Assembly: GCF_000247695.1 (NCBI RefSeq)
Contig: NW_004624741.1
Span: 33,160,858 to 33,224,857, forward strand
DNA: 64,000 nucleotides
DNA from: Heterocephalus glaber
Taxonomy: Eukaryota > Chordata > Mammalia > Rodentia > Bathyergidae
Direction: 5' to 3'
Made by a program: the position numbers and the translations under genes. Below, piece by piece: positions 62,913-64,000 of the stretch. Under the pieces are notes generated by a model, which made no database searches, was not told the DNA's origin, and saw only the letters and a program-made list of their open reading frames with translations. Numbering within the stretch: position 1 is the first letter of the stretch; each line of letters begins with the position of its first letter.

Positions 62913-63319
62913 TGTCAGGTAAAAGGGCTGAAGACCAAGACCAGACCAGGCCACAACAAGCCTTTATTAGGGGAATAGATCTGCCAGGCTGTCTCTGAAC
63001 AAAGGAGAGACAAAACCAATATGGCCGGGGCAGGGAGAGTCTTTTATAGAGACTGGGGTGGGGTTTGTAGGGGCAGAGGTGGGGTTGAGTGAGGTAGTGA
63101 CTAGGCAATGGAAGAGCCCATGATGTCACTAGGAGGTAAGAGGTGAGCGAGTATTAGGTTACTTTTGAGGCAGGAACAGGAGCATACTGGGAAGAAGGGT
63201 TTATTCTTTGGTGGGAGCAACCATCTTGGCATGATGTCACACAGGGGAGGGGGCAAGGCACCATAGGAAGAGGGCAGCTACTATACATAATAGCTGCTGA
63301 GGTGGTGGCAGACCTATCA
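62913..63319 (-). mobile_element. Solo LTR of an endogenous retrovirus-like element
   Basis: 407 bp beginning TGTCAGG and ending CTATCA (TG...CA termini), flanked by CTGAT at 62908-62912 and 63320-63324. Read on the minus strand it has a TATA-like TATAAAAG (about 63040-63047) and, downstream, AATAAAGGCTTGTTG (about 62962-62976), the expected U3-to-R order. No internal viral sequence is present, so it is a recombined solo LTR. The minus-strand open frame at 62884-63129 lies mostly within it and is not a gene. The ERV class is not assigned. Confidence 0.85.
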
Positions 63320-63647
63320 CTGATATGCATGGATAAAATTCAGTTCACTTTGCATTATACTTATGCTAGTAATTAATTTACTAACACGAGACCATAATCA
63401 CTTAATTTTGCCTTTTATCCCACATTCTTCTCATGAATTTATCTACTCTTTATCAGTAAGTGACTTTCATATCCCCATATTTGCTTTAACAAAGGAGAAA
63501 CTGTTGTATATAATCCATAGCTTCTCACAAGCATATCACTAAGTCATATTGTTTACATCTACAAAATTGACTATTTCTTCATGTTTCTGTTCAGTGAGCC
63601 ACATAATAAAGTTGATCCAGAATAGTCCATCCAAAATTAACCTATTA

Positions 63648-63745
63648 GGGCCAGGGATTTAGCTCAGTGGTTTCGCTGCCTGCTGCACAAGCACAAGGAC
63701 CCAAGTTCTATCCCCAGTACCAAAAAATATAATAATAATATCCAT
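63648..63745 (+). repeat. ID-type SINE
   Basis: GGGCCAGGGATTTAGCTCAG, CACAAGCACAAGGACCCAAG, TTCTATCCCCAGTACC, then an A/T-rich tail. Confidence 0.92.
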
Positions 63746-63749
63746 TTTC

Positions 63750-64000
63750 ACTGAAATTCTGTAAATAATAGTAGATTATCCAATATATTTTTTAAAATGT
63801 AATATCCGTTTATTTCTCTCCCTAAGTTATTATTGTTTCTATTTAAATAGTTACACATATGTGAAAATAAATCTCACTGAAAAATGTGAATTTGACTAAC
63901 ATTTGGTGTCATCACTTAAACTTTAAGTATATTTTAAAACATTTTCTGAATGATCATTTCACTTTCAAGTAGATCAATAGATAGGAAATTTCTACCCCTC
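63750..64000. other. AT-rich sequence to the window end
   Basis: No feature was recognised. Confidence 0.4.

Larger units (their letters stand above)
54540..63640 (+). repeat. Tandem segmental duplication, unit 2 (expanded by insertions)
   Basis: Homologous in order to 49440-53700 but roughly twice as long. Identified insertions are the SINE pair at 56845-57038, the L1 at 60818-62258 and the solo LTR at 62913-63319. The 57-59 kb part has no partner I could find by eye. Confidence 0.65.

Noticed and set aside
62884..63129. 81-codon minus-strand frame
   Set aside because: Lies mostly inside the solo LTR and shows no protein-family features.
1..64000. CRISPR array, operon, phage or other prokaryote-type system
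   Set aside because: No spaced direct repeats, no clustered co-directional genes with ribosome-binding sites, and the content is plainly mammalian.

Overview
The window looks like AT-rich nuclear DNA from a placental mammal, most likely a non-murid rodent. Three things point there: intron-less olfactory receptor (OR) reading frames, 7SL-derived B1-type SINEs, and tRNA-like ID SINEs. Several SINEs are composites with a B1-like left half and an ID-like right half (the B1-dID architecture), which I associate with squirrel, dormouse, beaver or pocket-gopher lineages rather than mouse or rat. The species cannot be fixed from the sequence.

Layout: an OR5W2-like pseudogene lies at 5.4-6.4 kb (+) and an unclassified class II OR pseudogene at 12.1-13.1 kb (-). 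A GGPS1 processed retrocopy follows at 17.0-19.7 kb (+), with a perfect 16-bp target-site duplication. An OR5L-like pseudogene is at 24.5-25.5 kb (-) and an OR5D14-like one at 44.7-45.6 kb (-). Two tandemly duplicated OR5D13-like pseudogenes lie at 51.9-52.8 kb and 59.9-62.3 kb (+); a truncated L1 splits the second. The long stretches between (notably 25.5-44.6 kb and 53.7-59.9 kb) hold SINEs, L1 fragments, older repeats and microsatellites, with no recognisable gene. The mix of OR5W, OR5L and OR5D relatives matches the human 11q11 OR cluster (recalled gene order).

Function: I see no intact protein-coding gene. All six OR loci carry frameshifts and/or stop codons, and five of six have lost the arginine of the DRY motif. 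The GGPS1 copy is open for 286 codons but stops 13 codons before the ancestral stop. The window is best read as a decayed part of an OR cluster.

The most notable structures are the L1 insertion inside one member of an OR duplication, the retrocopy with its long open frame, an inverted repeat with arms of about 200 bp at 35.8-37.0 kb, a dimeric 3'UTR shared by two separate L1 copies, and a solo LTR with 5-bp duplications. I found no evidence for an undescribed biological system.
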